Origin: DASSWG01 sp035705295
GTDB taxonomy: Bacteria > Bacteroidota > Bacteroidia > Flavobacteriales > Flavobacteriaceae
Assembly (NCBI GenBank): GCA_035705295.1
Contig: DASSWG010000164.1
Coordinates: 3,196-67,195, forward strand
DNA length: 64,000 nucleotides
Reading direction: 5' to 3'
Position 1 is the stretch's first letter. Each line of letters starts with the position of its first letter. Below, piece after piece: positions 24,508 to 33,955 of this stretch. The notes under the pieces are model-generated. The model made no database searches, was not told where the DNA came from, and saw only the letters and a list, made by a program, of their open reading frames with translations. Position numbers and translations under genes: made by a program.

Positions 24508-25509
24508 CTAAACGCGGAACAGTTCGGCATAGGTTTTTTTGTCTTGGACATAGTAATGGTAAACCACCGAAAAAATAGGCAGTTTAATCTTTTTCTTGGG
24601 AAGGCCTTTCCTTTTTTTTAACATTTTTCGAAGATTTCTCCAAAAACTGAAATGGGCCGACACGATCGCCCAAGTGTGTTTTGGTTTTAGTTGGATTAGA
24701 AAATGGATTCCTGCTACCCCATCCAAAACCAAACGGATTGCAACAAAAACCCACCACTTTTTTTCTGCGAAATTTTTCACCAAATTGAACAATGAGTTTC
24801 GAAAATTATAATACGTTTTTCGCGCATCCGTATTTTTCAAGGTTGCCCCGCCGACATGGTAAACCGTGCTTTTCGGGGTATATTTTATTTGATAACCGAA
24901 ATTCCGGATTCGCCAGCAAAGGTCAATCTCCTCTTGGTGCGCAAAATAAGCTTCGTCCAACTTTCCCACCTCTTCGAACACTTTCTTTCGGATTGCCAAA
25001 CAAGCGCCACTGGCCCAAAAAATTTCGATTTCGTCGTTGTATTGACCTTCGTCTTTTTCCACCGTATCAAAAATACGCCCACGGCAAAACGGATAGCCCA
25101 ATTGATCGATAAATCCGCCCGCGGCACCGGCATACTCGAAATATTCTTTGTTTTTATAATCCAAAATTTTAGGTTGTACAGCAGCGGTGTTCGGCTGTTT
25201 TTCGAAGCAATCAACAATGGGCGCCAACCAATTCGAAGTAACTTCCACATCGCTGTTCAGCAGAATAAGAATTTCTTCTTCCAAATGGGAAAGCGCATCA
25301 TTATAACCTTTTGCGTATCCACCATTTTCGTTATTTTGAAGAATAGTTATTTCGGGAAAATTCTCCTTTAAAAAATCCACGGAATCGTCGGTGGAGGCGT
25401 TGTCGGCCACATAAATATTGGCTTTTTTGGAATGGGAAACAACCGAAGGCAAAAATTTTTCGAGCAAATTTTTTCCATTCCAATTCAATATGACGACGGC
25501 TGTTTTCAA
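24508..25509 (-). CDS. Family 2 glycosyltransferase
   Basis: A 333-residue cytosolic or membrane-associated enzyme with the GT-A fold: AVVILNWNGKNLLEKFLPSV at the nucleotide-binding N-terminus, VADNASTDDSVDFLKENFPE, and the DXD-like ILLNSDVEV. The middle carries ASGACLAIRKKVFEEVG and HQEEIDLCWRIRNFGY, typical of rhamnosyl-like transferases acting on cell-surface glycans. A basic, partly hydrophobic C-terminal region may bind membrane. Start is a TTG at 25509. It is upstream of the OmpA-like gene on the same strand with an 83-base gap. Sugar and acceptor are unknown. Confidence 0.9.
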   Translation of the reverse strand: MKTAVVILNWNGKNLLEKFLPSVVSHSKKANIYVADNASTDDSVDFLKENFPEITILQNNENGGYAKGYNDALSHLEEEILILLNSDVEVTSNWLAPIVDCFEKQPNTAAVQPKILDYKNKEYFEYAGAAGGFIDQLGYPFCRGRIFDTVEKDEGQYNDEIEIFWASGACLAIRKKVFEEVGKLDEAYFAHQEEIDLCWRIRNFGYQIKYTPKSTVYHVGGATLKNTDARKTYYNFRNSLFNLVKNFAEKKWWVFVAIRLVLDGVAGIHFLIQLKPKHTWAIVSAHFSFWRNLRKMLKKRKGLPKKKIKLPIFSVVYHYYVQDKKTYAELFRV

Positions 25510-25649
25510 GGAAACAAAGTTACAAAGCTTCTGTCAGTAAAGAAATTTTTAGATGATCAAAATTAAAATGCTAAAAACCAGTAAGTTTGTGGTTAATCTG
25601 CTGATCGATAAAAAACAAGTCAATCGAAGAATTTCTTGTTTTCAGTATT

Positions 25650-25657
25650 TATATTTG
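25650..25657 (+). promoter_or_regulatory. -7 promoter motif TATATTTG
   Basis: TATATTTG fits TAnnTTTG and ends 27 bases before the proline dehydrogenase ATG. Confidence 0.6.
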
Positions 25658-25684
25658 CCCGCAAATTATTTAGATTAAAAGGCT

Positions 25685-26875
25685 ATGATCACAAAAATTT
25701 TCAACAATACCAAACGGGCGTTCTCATTGAAATCAAAAGAAGAACTCAACCAATCCTTGTATATTTTCGAGTTGTTGAACCGCCCTTTTTTGGTGAAAAT
25801 CGGTACGTGGTTCACGAATTGGGCATTAAAAATAAATCTTCCGGTGGAAGGAATTATCAAGAAAACCATTTTCAAACAGTTTTGTGGTGGCATTTCCGAA
25901 GAAGATTGCCTACCGGTGATCGAAAAAATGTACACCAAAAACCTGCACAGCGTGTTGGATTATTCCACGGAAGGAAAAGAAGAAGAAGCAGAATTCGATG
26001 CGGCTTTGCGGAAAAAAATCGACATTTTAAAATTTGCTGCCACGCGAAAAGAAATACCCTTTGCTGTTTTCAAACCTACCGGAATTGGGCGTTTTGAAAT
26101 ATGGGAAAAAGTATCGGCCAATGAAAAATTGACCCCCGAAGAAACCGGGGAATGGGAAAGGATCAAAGCACGGGTGAACAAAATTTGCAAAGCGGCTTTC
26201 GAAGCAAAGACATGTTTGTTGGCAGACGCCGAAGAATCGTGGATGCAAACCGCCGCGGATGATTTGTTGGAAGAAATGATGATGAAATACAACCAAGAAA
26301 CGGTTTACATTTACAACACCTTGCAATGCTATCGTTGGGACCGGTTGCAATACATCAAAAACCTGCATGTGCGCGCCCAAAACCGGAATTTTAAAATAGG
26401 GGCAAAAATTGTGCGCGGTGCCTATATGGAAAAGGAAAATGCCCGGGCCGAAAAACTCGGTTACCCCACCCCAATTTGCGAAGACAAAGAAGCCACCGAT
26501 GTGAATTTCAATGCGGTTTTGTCGTATGCATTGCAAAACATCGAGGACATTAATTTGTACATCGGAACGCACAACGAGGTCAGCACGTATTTGACCATGC
26601 AATTGATGGAAGAAAAAGGTTTTGGGAAAAACGATCCGCGCATTTGGTTCAGTCAACTCTACGGAATGAGCGACCATATCAGTTTCAATTTGGCGCTGAA
26701 TGGCTACAATTCCGCAAAATTGGTCCCTTTTGGACCGGTCGAAGAAGTGGTTCCTTATTTGATCCGCCGCGCACAGGAAAATACTTCTGTGAAAGGGCAA
26801 ACCGGTCGGGAATTGGCACTGCTTCGCGAAGAAAAACAGCGCAGGGAAGGAAGTTTTGTGAAACGGGTGAAATAA
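25685..26875 (+). CDS. Proline dehydrogenase
   Basis: This FAD enzyme oxidises proline to pyrroline-5-carboxylate and passes electrons to the respiratory chain. The 396-residue monofunctional protein has the TIM-barrel motifs KIGAKIVRGAYMEKENARAE and SQLYGMSDHISFNLAL, and the proline-binding YLIRRAQENTSVKGQ near the C-terminus. It has an unusually long helical N-terminal half, as is usual for Bacteroidota. The second-step dehydrogenase is not in the window. It stands alone and converges on the DUF58 gene. Confidence 0.92.
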   Translation: MITKIFNNTKRAFSLKSKEELNQSLYIFELLNRPFLVKIGTWFTNWALKINLPVEGIIKKTIFKQFCGGISEEDCLPVIEKMYTKNLHSVLDYSTEGKEEEAEFDAALRKKIDILKFAATRKEIPFAVFKPTGIGRFEIWEKVSANEKLTPEETGEWERIKARVNKICKAAFEAKTCLLADAEESWMQTAADDLLEEMMMKYNQETVYIYNTLQCYRWDRLQYIKNLHVRAQNRNFKIGAKIVRGAYMEKENARAEKLGYPTPICEDKEATDVNFNAVLSYALQNIEDINLYIGTHNEVSTYLTMQLMEEKGFGKNDPRIWFSQLYGMSDHISFNLALNGYNSAKLVPFGPVEEVVPYLIRRAQENTSVKGQTGRELALLREEKQRREGSFVKRVK

Positions 26876-26908
26876 ATTTTGAATTCAGAATTCAGATTTT
26901 TTCTGCAA

Positions 26909-28258
26909 TTAGAACATTCCCCGCTTTTTGATTTCCAAATATTTATTGATGGTATTGATGGTCAAATTTTTGGGCTCCGTCAATATGGTTTGAATTCCGT
27001 GTTTCTGCAGTTCGTTCACCATCATTTTTTTGTCGTAACTGAATTGCGATGCAATGGTTTGTTCATAAATTTCCGGAATGCTCTCCGATTTGTTTTCCGC
27101 CAATTTTTTCAATTCGGTATTTTCAAAAAAGATGACCACCAACATGTGTTTTTTTGCAACTGCTCGCAAATAGGGAAGTTGCCGCTGAAGTGAAGAAATA
27201 TGTTCAAAATTCGTGTAGAGCAGCAACAAACTGCGTTGCGAAATTTGACGTTTCACTTGCGCGTGCAACAAACCAAAATCACTGTCCAAGAATCGGGTAT
27301 CGATTTTGTAGAGCGCATTCAAAATTTGATTCAGATGGCTTTTCTTTCCATTGGCCGACAAAAATTGATCGATTTTGTTTGAAAAGGCCAACATTCCGAC
27401 TTTGTCGTTTTTTTTCAGCGCAATATTGCTGAACGCCAAACTGCTGTTGATGGCATAATCCAACAATTTCAAGCCTTCAAAAGGCATTTTCATCACGCGG
27501 CCTGTATCGATTAGCGAATAGACCGGCTGAGCTTTTTCGTCCTGAAATTGGTTCACCATCAAATTTCCATGTTTTGCAGTGGCTTTCCAGTTCAAGGTCC
27601 GAACATCGTCGCCGACCACGTAATCTTTGATCTGCTCAAATTCCATGGTGTGGCCGATACGCCTGATTTTTTTCAACCCCTGTTGGGAGATCCGGTTGTC
27701 GATCGACAGGAAGTCGTACTTTTTCATTTGAACGAACGAAGGGAAAACCTTCACCATTTGCCGATCGGCGAATTGAAACCTTCTTTTCACCAATTTTAAA
27801 CGGGTGGAAACATAACAATTAACTTTTCCGAAGAAATATTCGCCACGTTCCACGGGCCGCAAACTGTATTCGAAAGTGGCATTGGTTTTTTGTGGAATTT
27901 CCTGCTGATGGAAAAAATCCCTTTTTTGAAATTGTACCGGAAGTTCATCGATTACCTCCAAATGAATTTTGAAAGGATACTGGTTTTCAAAAAAAAGCCT
28001 CACCGGATTTGCATCACTGTTGGAAAATTTTTCAGGCAAATTTCGCTGGGCGGAAAACCGATCTTTTTTGTAAAGCGCAATGATTTCAGAAAATACGAGC
28101 AATGCAAACACAAAAACCACCAACCACAAATAGGGGTAAATCATCGGAACCCAAAACGAAATCAAAAACAACAAGGCAACACCGAACAATACATAAAAAA
28201 AGCGTTCGTGCAGGTAGAGGGATTTAAAAAATCGAAAAGATGTTTTTAAAAATTTCAT
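26909..28258 (-). CDS. DUF58 protein with N-terminal membrane hairpin
   Basis: A 449-residue protein with two adjacent hydrophobic spans near residues 18-55, a beta-sandwich region, and the DUF58 motif GHTMEFEQIKDYVVGDDVRT, NWKATAKHGNLMVNQFQDEK, followed by a vWA-like fold. It is the last gene of a minus-strand run with MoxR, DUF4350, DUF4129, a membrane protein and SpoIIM. In the family, MoxR ATPases and DUF58/vWA partners act as chaperones for assembling or activating other complexes; the client here is unknown. Confidence 0.9.
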   Translation of the reverse strand: MKFLKTSFRFFKSLYLHERFFYVLFGVALLFLISFWVPMIYPYLWLVVFVFALLVFSEIIALYKKDRFSAQRNLPEKFSNSDANPVRLFFENQYPFKIHLEVIDELPVQFQKRDFFHQQEIPQKTNATFEYSLRPVERGEYFFGKVNCYVSTRLKLVKRRFQFADRQMVKVFPSFVQMKKYDFLSIDNRISQQGLKKIRRIGHTMEFEQIKDYVVGDDVRTLNWKATAKHGNLMVNQFQDEKAQPVYSLIDTGRVMKMPFEGLKLLDYAINSSLAFSNIALKKNDKVGMLAFSNKIDQFLSANGKKSHLNQILNALYKIDTRFLDSDFGLLHAQVKRQISQRSLLLLYTNFEHISSLQRQLPYLRAVAKKHMLVVIFFENTELKKLAENKSESIPEIYEQTIASQFSYDKKMMVNELQKHGIQTILTEPKNLTINTINKYLEIKKRGMF

Positions 28259-28289
28259 TGTTTCTTCTTAACAAATTTGCGATAAAATA

Positions 28290-29297
28290 TCATCGCGGAA
28301 CTTCCACGGATTTCACGATAATTTCGATCACATTTTCCGGGGTCATTCCTTCCATTTCGCGTTCGGGGGTCAAAATAATCCGATGGCGCAATACCGGAAC
28401 CAAGGCTTTTTTTACATCTTCGGGCATCACAAAATCACGGCCGTTGATCGCCGCAAAAGCTTTGGAAGCGTTCATTATCGCCAAGGAGGCACGTGGTGAA
28501 CCGCCCAAAAACAAATGCGGGTGGTTGCGGGTTTTCACCACAATTTCGGCAATGTATTGAATGATTTTTTCCTCAATGATAATTTGATGGATTTGCGAAC
28601 GGAATTTTTGGAGCAATTCCGGAGAAAGTACCGGTTCTATTTCTTCCAACGGCTTTTTTTCTTTCCGGGCGTGGTGGGTTTTTAGAATTTCCACTTCGCT
28701 TTTGAGCGAAGGATAATCCACTTTCAATTTGAACAAAAACCGGTCGAGTTGGGCTTCGGGCAAGGCGTAGGTTCCTTCTTGTTCAATGGGGTTTTGCGTG
28801 GCCAACACCATAAATGGCGGTGGCATGTCGTATTGTTTTCCGTCAATGGTGATTTGACGCTCTTCCATCACCTCGAACAAAGCGGCTTGAGTTTTTGCCG
28901 GCGCGCGGTTGATTTCGTCGATTAGTACAATATTGGAAAAAATGGGGCCGGGCTTGAATTCAAACTCGGAATGTTTGGCGTTCAATACGGAGGTTCCCAA
29001 CACATCGCTCGGCATTAAATCGGGGGTGAATTGGATGCGGCTGAAATTGGTTTTGATGGCTTTCGCGAACAGTTTTGCGGTAATGGTTTTGGCAATTCCG
29101 GGAACGCCTTCGATCAAAACATGGCCGTCCGCCAAAAGAGCCACCAATAATAAATCGATGAATTCTTCCTGGCCCACAATGACTTTTGAAAGTTGGGTTT
29201 TTATGTTTTCCGCAGCGGTTTTTAATTCTTCCAATGGAATGCGACTGTCGAAATGCAAGGCTTGGTTTTCGTCGGTGGGTGGTATTTCGTTTTCCAT
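28290..29297 (-). CDS. MoxR-family AAA+ ATPase
   Basis: The 335-residue ATPase has Walker A GVPGIAKTITAKLFAKAI, Walker B NIVLIDEINRAPAKTQAALF, sensor 1 in MVLATQNPIEQEGTYALPEA and the arginine-containing QLDRFLFKLKVDYPS segment. A TTG start at 29315 is possible but the ATG at 29297 gives the usual short acidic N-terminus. It lies 30 bases upstream of DUF58. MoxR proteins typically remodel a vWA/DUF58 partner; the two adjacent genes are the core of this cluster. Confidence 0.95.
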   Translation of the reverse strand: MENEIPPTDENQALHFDSRIPLEELKTAAENIKTQLSKVIVGQEEFIDLLLVALLADGHVLIEGVPGIAKTITAKLFAKAIKTNFSRIQFTPDLMPSDVLGTSVLNAKHSEFEFKPGPIFSNIVLIDEINRAPAKTQAALFEVMEERQITIDGKQYDMPPPFMVLATQNPIEQEGTYALPEAQLDRFLFKLKVDYPSLKSEVEILKTHHARKEKKPLEEIEPVLSPELLQKFRSQIHQIIIEEKIIQYIAEIVVKTRNHPHLFLGGSPRASLAIMNASKAFAAINGRDFVMPEDVKKALVPVLRHRIILTPEREMEGMTPENVIEIIVKSVEVPR

Positions 29298-29327
29298 AAT
29301 TCTTGTTACTTTCAAATATTTTAAATT

Positions 29328-30533
29328 TTATTCTTCCTCTTTAAAATCAGAAATTGATTTATTTAATTTCAACAGTTCGGATTTTTCGAGGTGTTGTTTT
29401 TGTTGAATACTTGCAATATAGCTAAATAAATCGCGGGTTGTTTTTTCGGAATTTCCACTGCGTTCGGACAGGTTTTTCAAAAATTCTTCGTCAATTTCTT
29501 GCGTGTTTATCCGCAGTTTCGTTCGAACGTAATTCAAAAACAACTGAATTTGTTTTTCCGCAATTGCTTTGTGATCGTTGTTTTCCAAATACATTCCCGC
29601 GATGGTGCGTGTAAAATCGTGGGTTTTGTTTTGCAAAGGCGGAACGATTTCAATACTTTTTTGTTTGCGTTTTCCTTCAAATAGCACAAAAAGCACCGCA
29701 GCGATCAGCACAAAATAATAGGCCCATTTCAGATATTTGTTGCCCAATAAAATGTACAAAGGCGAAGTTTGGAAAACCCCGCCGATTTTGTAGTGCGCAT
29801 CCCAAAAAATAGGTTTTTCCGGATCGATGTAGGCCAAGGCTTTTTCGGCATATTCGCGGTTGTTGCCCAACAGCATAAAATAATTGGAAAAAGCCTCGGG
29901 AAAAAGGTGGAGAAAAATTTCGCCTTTTCCGAAAGGTGCTTTGATAAAATTCACCAACGAATCTTCAATGACCGGCTTTTTTGCGAGCAAATCTGAAATT
30001 CCCAAAACGGTTTGCGCGGTAGTGTCGATTTCCAAAAAATAAACCAAATCGGTGTCGTGGGCATAAAAATAGGCCGAATCCGCTTTTAAATTTGGGTTGG
30101 TGAAATTCAAAATTGGTTGGTATTTCACCGTGTTGTATTTGAAAGCAACCCTGGTCTCCAACTGCAAAGTGTCCAACAAATTTTGCCCCAAATAGGCCGC
30201 AGAAATATAGACCGTGTTGCCCTTAGCGGCCCAAGCGAGGATTTTCTTCAATTCCGCCTCACCGAAAGCAATAGCATGGTTCAAAAACAAATAGGTGCCG
30301 GAAACACTGCTGTCGTTCAAAAACTCGAACGGAGGTTGTTTTACTTTTTGAAAATTTTCGGGATACTTTTTCTGCATGCTTTCATAAAAAACATAGCTCC
30401 CTAACGGAATTTTGTCCACATGCGCATAACTCGGGTTCCAATTGATGGGTTGTGGCTGACTCGCTTCCAAAAAAACCAATCCCGCCAACAAAAGCAGAAA
30501 AACCGTCAACAATATTTTGTGGTATTTAGACAA
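29328..30533 (-). CDS. DUF4350 membrane protein
   Basis: A 401-residue protein with an N-terminal membrane anchor (ILLTVFLLLLAGLVFLEA), a periplasmic DUF4350 domain (SYVFYESMQKKYPENF, then GNTVYISAAYLGQNLLDTL), a second span near residues 262-282 and a cytoplasmic helical tail. The start is a TTG at 30533, overlapping the end of the DUF4129 gene by eight bases, so translation is probably coupled. The domain has a GATase/ThuA-like fold in the family, without an assigned function. Its conserved link to MoxR and DUF4129 suggests one complex. Confidence 0.85.
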   Translation of the reverse strand: MSKYHKILLTVFLLLLAGLVFLEASQPQPINWNPSYAHVDKIPLGSYVFYESMQKKYPENFQKVKQPPFEFLNDSSVSGTYLFLNHAIAFGEAELKKILAWAAKGNTVYISAAYLGQNLLDTLQLETRVAFKYNTVKYQPILNFTNPNLKADSAYFYAHDTDLVYFLEIDTTAQTVLGISDLLAKKPVIEDSLVNFIKAPFGKGEIFLHLFPEAFSNYFMLLGNNREYAEKALAYIDPEKPIFWDAHYKIGGVFQTSPLYILLGNKYLKWAYYFVLIAAVLFVLFEGKRKQKSIEIVPPLQNKTHDFTRTIAGMYLENNDHKAIAEKQIQLFLNYVRTKLRINTQEIDEEFLKNLSERSGNSEKTTRDLFSYIASIQQKQHLEKSELLKLNKSISDFKEEE

Positions 30534-31281
30534 ATTTGTGGTTTTTTAAAGTGGTTTGTATTTGTTGAAACTCGGATTCAACTTTTTTGAAATCGGTTTC
30601 GGTGACCGGAAAATCGCCGTACCAAATGAAATCGTAAATACGGGTGATGTTTTTGAATTGTTCGTTCAAAACAACAGGTTTTATTTCGGTCAAATATTCT
30701 TCATTGGTTTTTTGAAATTGGTAATCGATCAATTCGTTTTCGCGCATTTTTTTCAAAATCAGCAAATAATAATACCGAACCGCAAGCCGATAATTTTTTG
30801 CTTTCAAGGCTTTTTTTATCAATTCGGAAATGTCTTCGCGCTGAATGATTTTTTCCTCTTCGGAAAGCGTGACGCCCGGTTTTTGCGGATCTTTCAAAAC
30901 GGAGGCCGCTGGGTCCAATTTGATGAACAACCAAACCGCGAACCCGAAGATTATAGCCAGAAAAAGATAGGGCAAAATCCGGATCAAAAAAGCGAGCACG
31001 CCGTTGGCGTCGTAACTCCCAAACAACCAATTCCAAAATTGGGACCATATTTTCCCCACCCAATTTTTGAAACGCGTCCACCAATTTTCTTGCACTTCTT
31101 CTTGCACATAATCAAAAGTTTCATTTTTTTGAAATTCTGCGATCTGTTCATCATCGAATTCCATGGGCGAAACCGGGTCTTGATCGTATTTTATTTCTTC
31201 TTCAACACGAAGGCTGTCGTTTTGGGCGAAAGCATTTCCCCAAAAAAAACAGAAAAAAATAAACAGAAAAAAATTGTGCAT
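30526..31281 (-). CDS. DUF4129-containing membrane protein
   Basis: The 251-residue product starts with a signal peptide ending in GNAFAQ, a periplasmic stretch rich in acidic residues, an amphipathic tryptophan-rich helix (WWTRFKNWVGKIWSQFWNWL), a membrane span (about 105-130) and a cytoplasmic DUF4129 domain (RLAVRYYYLLILKKMRENEL, then TNEEYLTEI). The DUF4129 domain occurs C-terminally in transglutaminase-like proteins elsewhere; here it stands without a transglutaminase. I chose the ATG at 31281, which starts the signal peptide, over a start at 31323 that would overlap the upstream gene. Confidence 0.82.
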   Translation of the reverse strand: MHNFFLFIFFCFFWGNAFAQNDSLRVEEEIKYDQDPVSPMEFDDEQIAEFQKNETFDYVQEEVQENWWTRFKNWVGKIWSQFWNWLFGSYDANGVLAFLIRILPYLFLAIIFGFAVWLFIKLDPAASVLKDPQKPGVTLSEEEKIIQREDISELIKKALKAKNYRLAVRYYYLLILKKMRENELIDYQFQKTNEEYLTEIKPVVLNEQFKNITRIYDFIWYGDFPVTETDFKKVESEFQQIQTTLKNHKFV

Positions 31282-31288
31282 CAAAAAT

Positions 31289-32176
31289 TTATTCTTGTTT
31301 CCCCAGGTTTTCAATGGTTTCAAACGTACCAGTGAAGTTTTTTTGTTCGTTCAAATTGAAATAAATAAAAGCCGTGGAAATGACCGTGACCGTGTACAAC
31401 AAATATTGGGCAACGGTGGAAATCAAATTCAACAAAATATAGACCCAATCGAATATTTCCGCCGGATTGACCATACTGGCTTCTTCCGCGACCGAAAAGG
31501 CTTTGATAAGGCTGTAAACAATTGCGGGGATACTGAAAATTATTCCGGCAATGTACACCAACAACCACATCACCAACAAGGTGGCAAAGGTGACCCACCA
31601 ATTGTTTTTGATCAGTGAAAAACTGTGCGAAATGGAATCGAAAACCTCCATTCGATCAAAAACCAAAATTGCAAAAACCAACGAAAGCGGCACCATCAAA
31701 TAAATTCCGGGGAAAAAACAAACCAGCAACCCAAAAAAGATCATGATACCGGTCAAAAAACCGGCACCCAACAATTTCCAAAAATCGTTTTTTGCCCCGA
31801 GGCGTACTTCATTTTCGTTCACTTCTCCATTGTTTTCAATGTAGGATTTGATGAAATTCAAAACGGCTCCGTACAAAAGTGAGAAATAAACGACCAACGA
31901 AACGAGCATCAAAAAAGCAGCAATTAAAATTCCGCCGATATTGAACCCTGTTGTTGATTGTGGTGTGGTTTCCAAGGAACGCAACCAGTCAAAACTTCCC
32001 AAAGTAACATACATATAATAACCTGCGGACAGAATGAGCACCAAAAGTGCGGGGCCGGCGATTTTGAAGATCACCAAAAATAGCAAGCGGTAGTTTTCGC
32101 GTAAAAATTTGAACGTGTCGCTGATGACTTCGCCGATTTCACGTTGTTTTTTAAATCGGAGGAATTGATCTTCCAT
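31289..32176 (-). CDS. Polytopic membrane protein of the MoxR cluster
   Basis: A 295-residue protein with a short cytoplasmic leader containing REIGEVISDTFKFLRENYR and about six transmembrane spans, for example LLFLVIFKIAGPALLVLILS and FFGLLVCFFPGIYLMVPLSL. It resembles the membrane domain found fused to glycerophosphodiester phosphodiesterases and DUF4013-type proteins, but no enzyme domain is present. It overlaps the SpoIIM gene end by 26 bases and precedes DUF4129 by seven bases. Function unknown; position makes it an integral part of the cluster. Confidence 0.8.
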   Translation of the reverse strand: MEDQFLRFKKQREIGEVISDTFKFLRENYRLLFLVIFKIAGPALLVLILSAGYYMYVTLGSFDWLRSLETTPQSTTGFNIGGILIAAFLMLVSLVVYFSLLYGAVLNFIKSYIENNGEVNENEVRLGAKNDFWKLLGAGFLTGIMIFFGLLVCFFPGIYLMVPLSLVFAILVFDRMEVFDSISHSFSLIKNNWWVTFATLLVMWLLVYIAGIIFSIPAIVYSLIKAFSVAEEASMVNPAEIFDWVYILLNLISTVAQYLLYTVTVISTAFIYFNLNEQKNFTGTFETIENLGKQE

Positions 32177-33131
32177 GGGTTTGTTTTTTATGTAAATAGA
32201 TTGGGTAGAAAACGTAATAAAATAAAATTAGGGCCAGGGACAATGAAATAATCAAAATCGCCAACCAGTCGGGCATTTGGGTTTTTCGGGTCACGAAACC
32301 TTCCAAAAAACCGGCAATGATAAAAAACGGAACGGTGCTGATCACAATTTTCAAACCCGATTTCACCCCCTTGATGAACGATTGCAAACGCGAATAGGTT
32401 TTCGGGAACAAAATACCGTTGCCCACCACCAAACCGGCACAACCTGCAACGATGATCACCGAAATCTCAATGGTTCCGTGTATCCAAATCGTTCGCGCCG
32501 ACTCCCAAAAAAGCCCTTGATCATAAAAAAAATATTGAAACGAACCGAGCATCACCGCATTTTTCATCAACATAAAAAGTGTTCCGATGCCCAAAAAAAT
32601 ACCCAACACAAACGCAAAAAGCGCCACTTTGATGTTGTTGATGGTGATTCCCATAAACATATTCATTTCCCCCATTTTTTTGTACACCGCCATCGGGTCG
32701 TTATTGGCGATGTTTTCAAGCGTCATGTTCACGTAGGCATCGCCCATTATCGCACGTACGAAAGCACCGTCGTTCGCGGCCGAAAAAGCGCCCACTGCCG
32801 AAAACAAAGCAAAAACGAAAAATGAAATGAGCAGTTGTTTTTGGTAATTGTAAAAAAACAACGGGAATTCTTGGGTGAAAAAAGTAATGATTCGACCGCG
32901 GGATTCTTTTTTGGTTTTGTAAATTTTTTGGTGCGCCCTCACCGAAAGCTCGTTCAAATAGCGCAACGTGTTGCTTTTCGGGTAAAAAGTACGCGCATAA
33001 GCGAGGTGATCGGTCACTTCCAAATAGAGTTTGGAAAGCTCATCGGGCGAAATTTTTGCATTCTTTTGCACAAGACTTTCAAATCTTGTCCATTTATCCT
33101 TATTTTGCTTCACAAAAGCCGCCTCGCGCAT
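32151..33131 (-). CDS. SpoIIM-family (stage II sporulation protein M-like) membrane protein
   Basis: A 326-residue protein with a cytoplasmic helical N-terminal region and about five membrane spans, with NNIKVALFAFVLGIFLGIGT and WIHGTIEISVIIVAGCAGLV characteristic of the SpoIIM/DUF95 family. In Bacillus SpoIIM is part of the DMP engulfment machinery with peptidoglycan hydrolases; flavobacteria do not sporulate, so the role here must differ. It is the promoter-proximal gene of the minus-strand run and lies 36 bases from the divergent RDD gene. Confidence 0.9.
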   Translation of the reverse strand: MREAAFVKQNKDKWTRFESLVQKNAKISPDELSKLYLEVTDHLAYARTFYPKSNTLRYLNELSVRAHQKIYKTKKESRGRIITFFTQEFPLFFYNYQKQLLISFFVFALFSAVGAFSAANDGAFVRAIMGDAYVNMTLENIANNDPMAVYKKMGEMNMFMGITINNIKVALFAFVLGIFLGIGTLFMLMKNAVMLGSFQYFFYDQGLFWESARTIWIHGTIEISVIIVAGCAGLVVGNGILFPKTYSRLQSFIKGVKSGLKIVISTVPFFIIAGFLEGFVTRKTQMPDWLAILIISLSLALILFYYVFYPIYLHKKQTHGRSIPPI

Positions 33132-33167
33132 AACCCAAAAAATTGATCTTCCAAAGAAACGGATTTA

Positions 33168-33881
33168 ATGGATAATTTTCAAATAGAATCTGCCCAAAAT
33201 GTGACCCTTCAGCAAAATGTAGCCAGTATTTGGGACCGCATATTGGCATTTTTGATCGATGGGCTGGTGCTCGTCGCTTTTAGCATTTTAATGTCCATCG
33301 CCATCAACGGTCTGGGCTTGGACAATATGGAGCAATGGGTTTTTATGCTCGTATTGGGGCTCCCCTATTTTTTGTACCATTTGCTGTTTGAAACCTTTGC
33401 AAACGGGCAATCGCTGGGAAAAGCCGCGATGAAAATCAGGGTGGTGAAACTGGACGGTTCCACACCCGCGTTTTCCAATTACGTGATCCGTTGGTTGCTG
33501 CGCATCGTCGATATTTCAATGACCAGTGGGTCGGTGGCCGTGGTAACGATTTTACTGAACGGAAAAGGGCAACGTTTGGGCGATATCGCGGCCAGCACCA
33601 CCGTGATTTCGGAACGTGAACGGGTTTCTATCGGCGATACCCTGCTGGTGGAAATTCCCGAAAATTATCAACCGCTTTATCCGCAAGTGCGCGTTTTTTC
33701 AGATGGGGAAATCCAAACCATCAAAAAATTGTTTTTGGAAGCGAAAATGCGGGCAAACCACAACATTATTCTGTCATTGTCAAAAAAAGTCGCAACTTTG
33801 ATGGAGGTGACACCCAAAGAAAAACCCATGCATTTTTTGGAAACCGTGATCGCCGATTATAATTATTATACGCAACTTTAA
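33168..33881 (+). CDS. RDD-family membrane protein
   Basis: A 237-residue protein with three to four membrane spans in the RDD domain: ASIWDRILAFLIDGLVLVAF holds the first conserved arginine and aspartate, and ANGQSLGKAAMKIRVVKLDG and GKGQRLGDIAASTTVI are further family marks. A C-terminal soluble tail of about 90 residues follows. It is divergent from the SpoIIM gene by 36 bases, so the two may share a control region. RDD proteins are of mixed function, some being sodium/proton antiporters; I cannot assign one. Confidence 0.88.
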   Translation: MDNFQIESAQNVTLQQNVASIWDRILAFLIDGLVLVAFSILMSIAINGLGLDNMEQWVFMLVLGLPYFLYHLLFETFANGQSLGKAAMKIRVVKLDGSTPAFSNYVIRWLLRIVDISMTSGSVAVVTILLNGKGQRLGDIAASTTVISERERVSIGDTLLVEIPENYQPLYPQVRVFSDGEIQTIKKLFLEAKMRANHNIILSLSKKVATLMEVTPKEKPMHFLETVIADYNYYTQL

Positions 33882-33955
33882 AGTGCGCAGTTCGCAGTTG
33901 CAGTTGGCAGGTATGATTTTTACAAAAAAACGTTTTAAACAAATAAGATTGCTTC

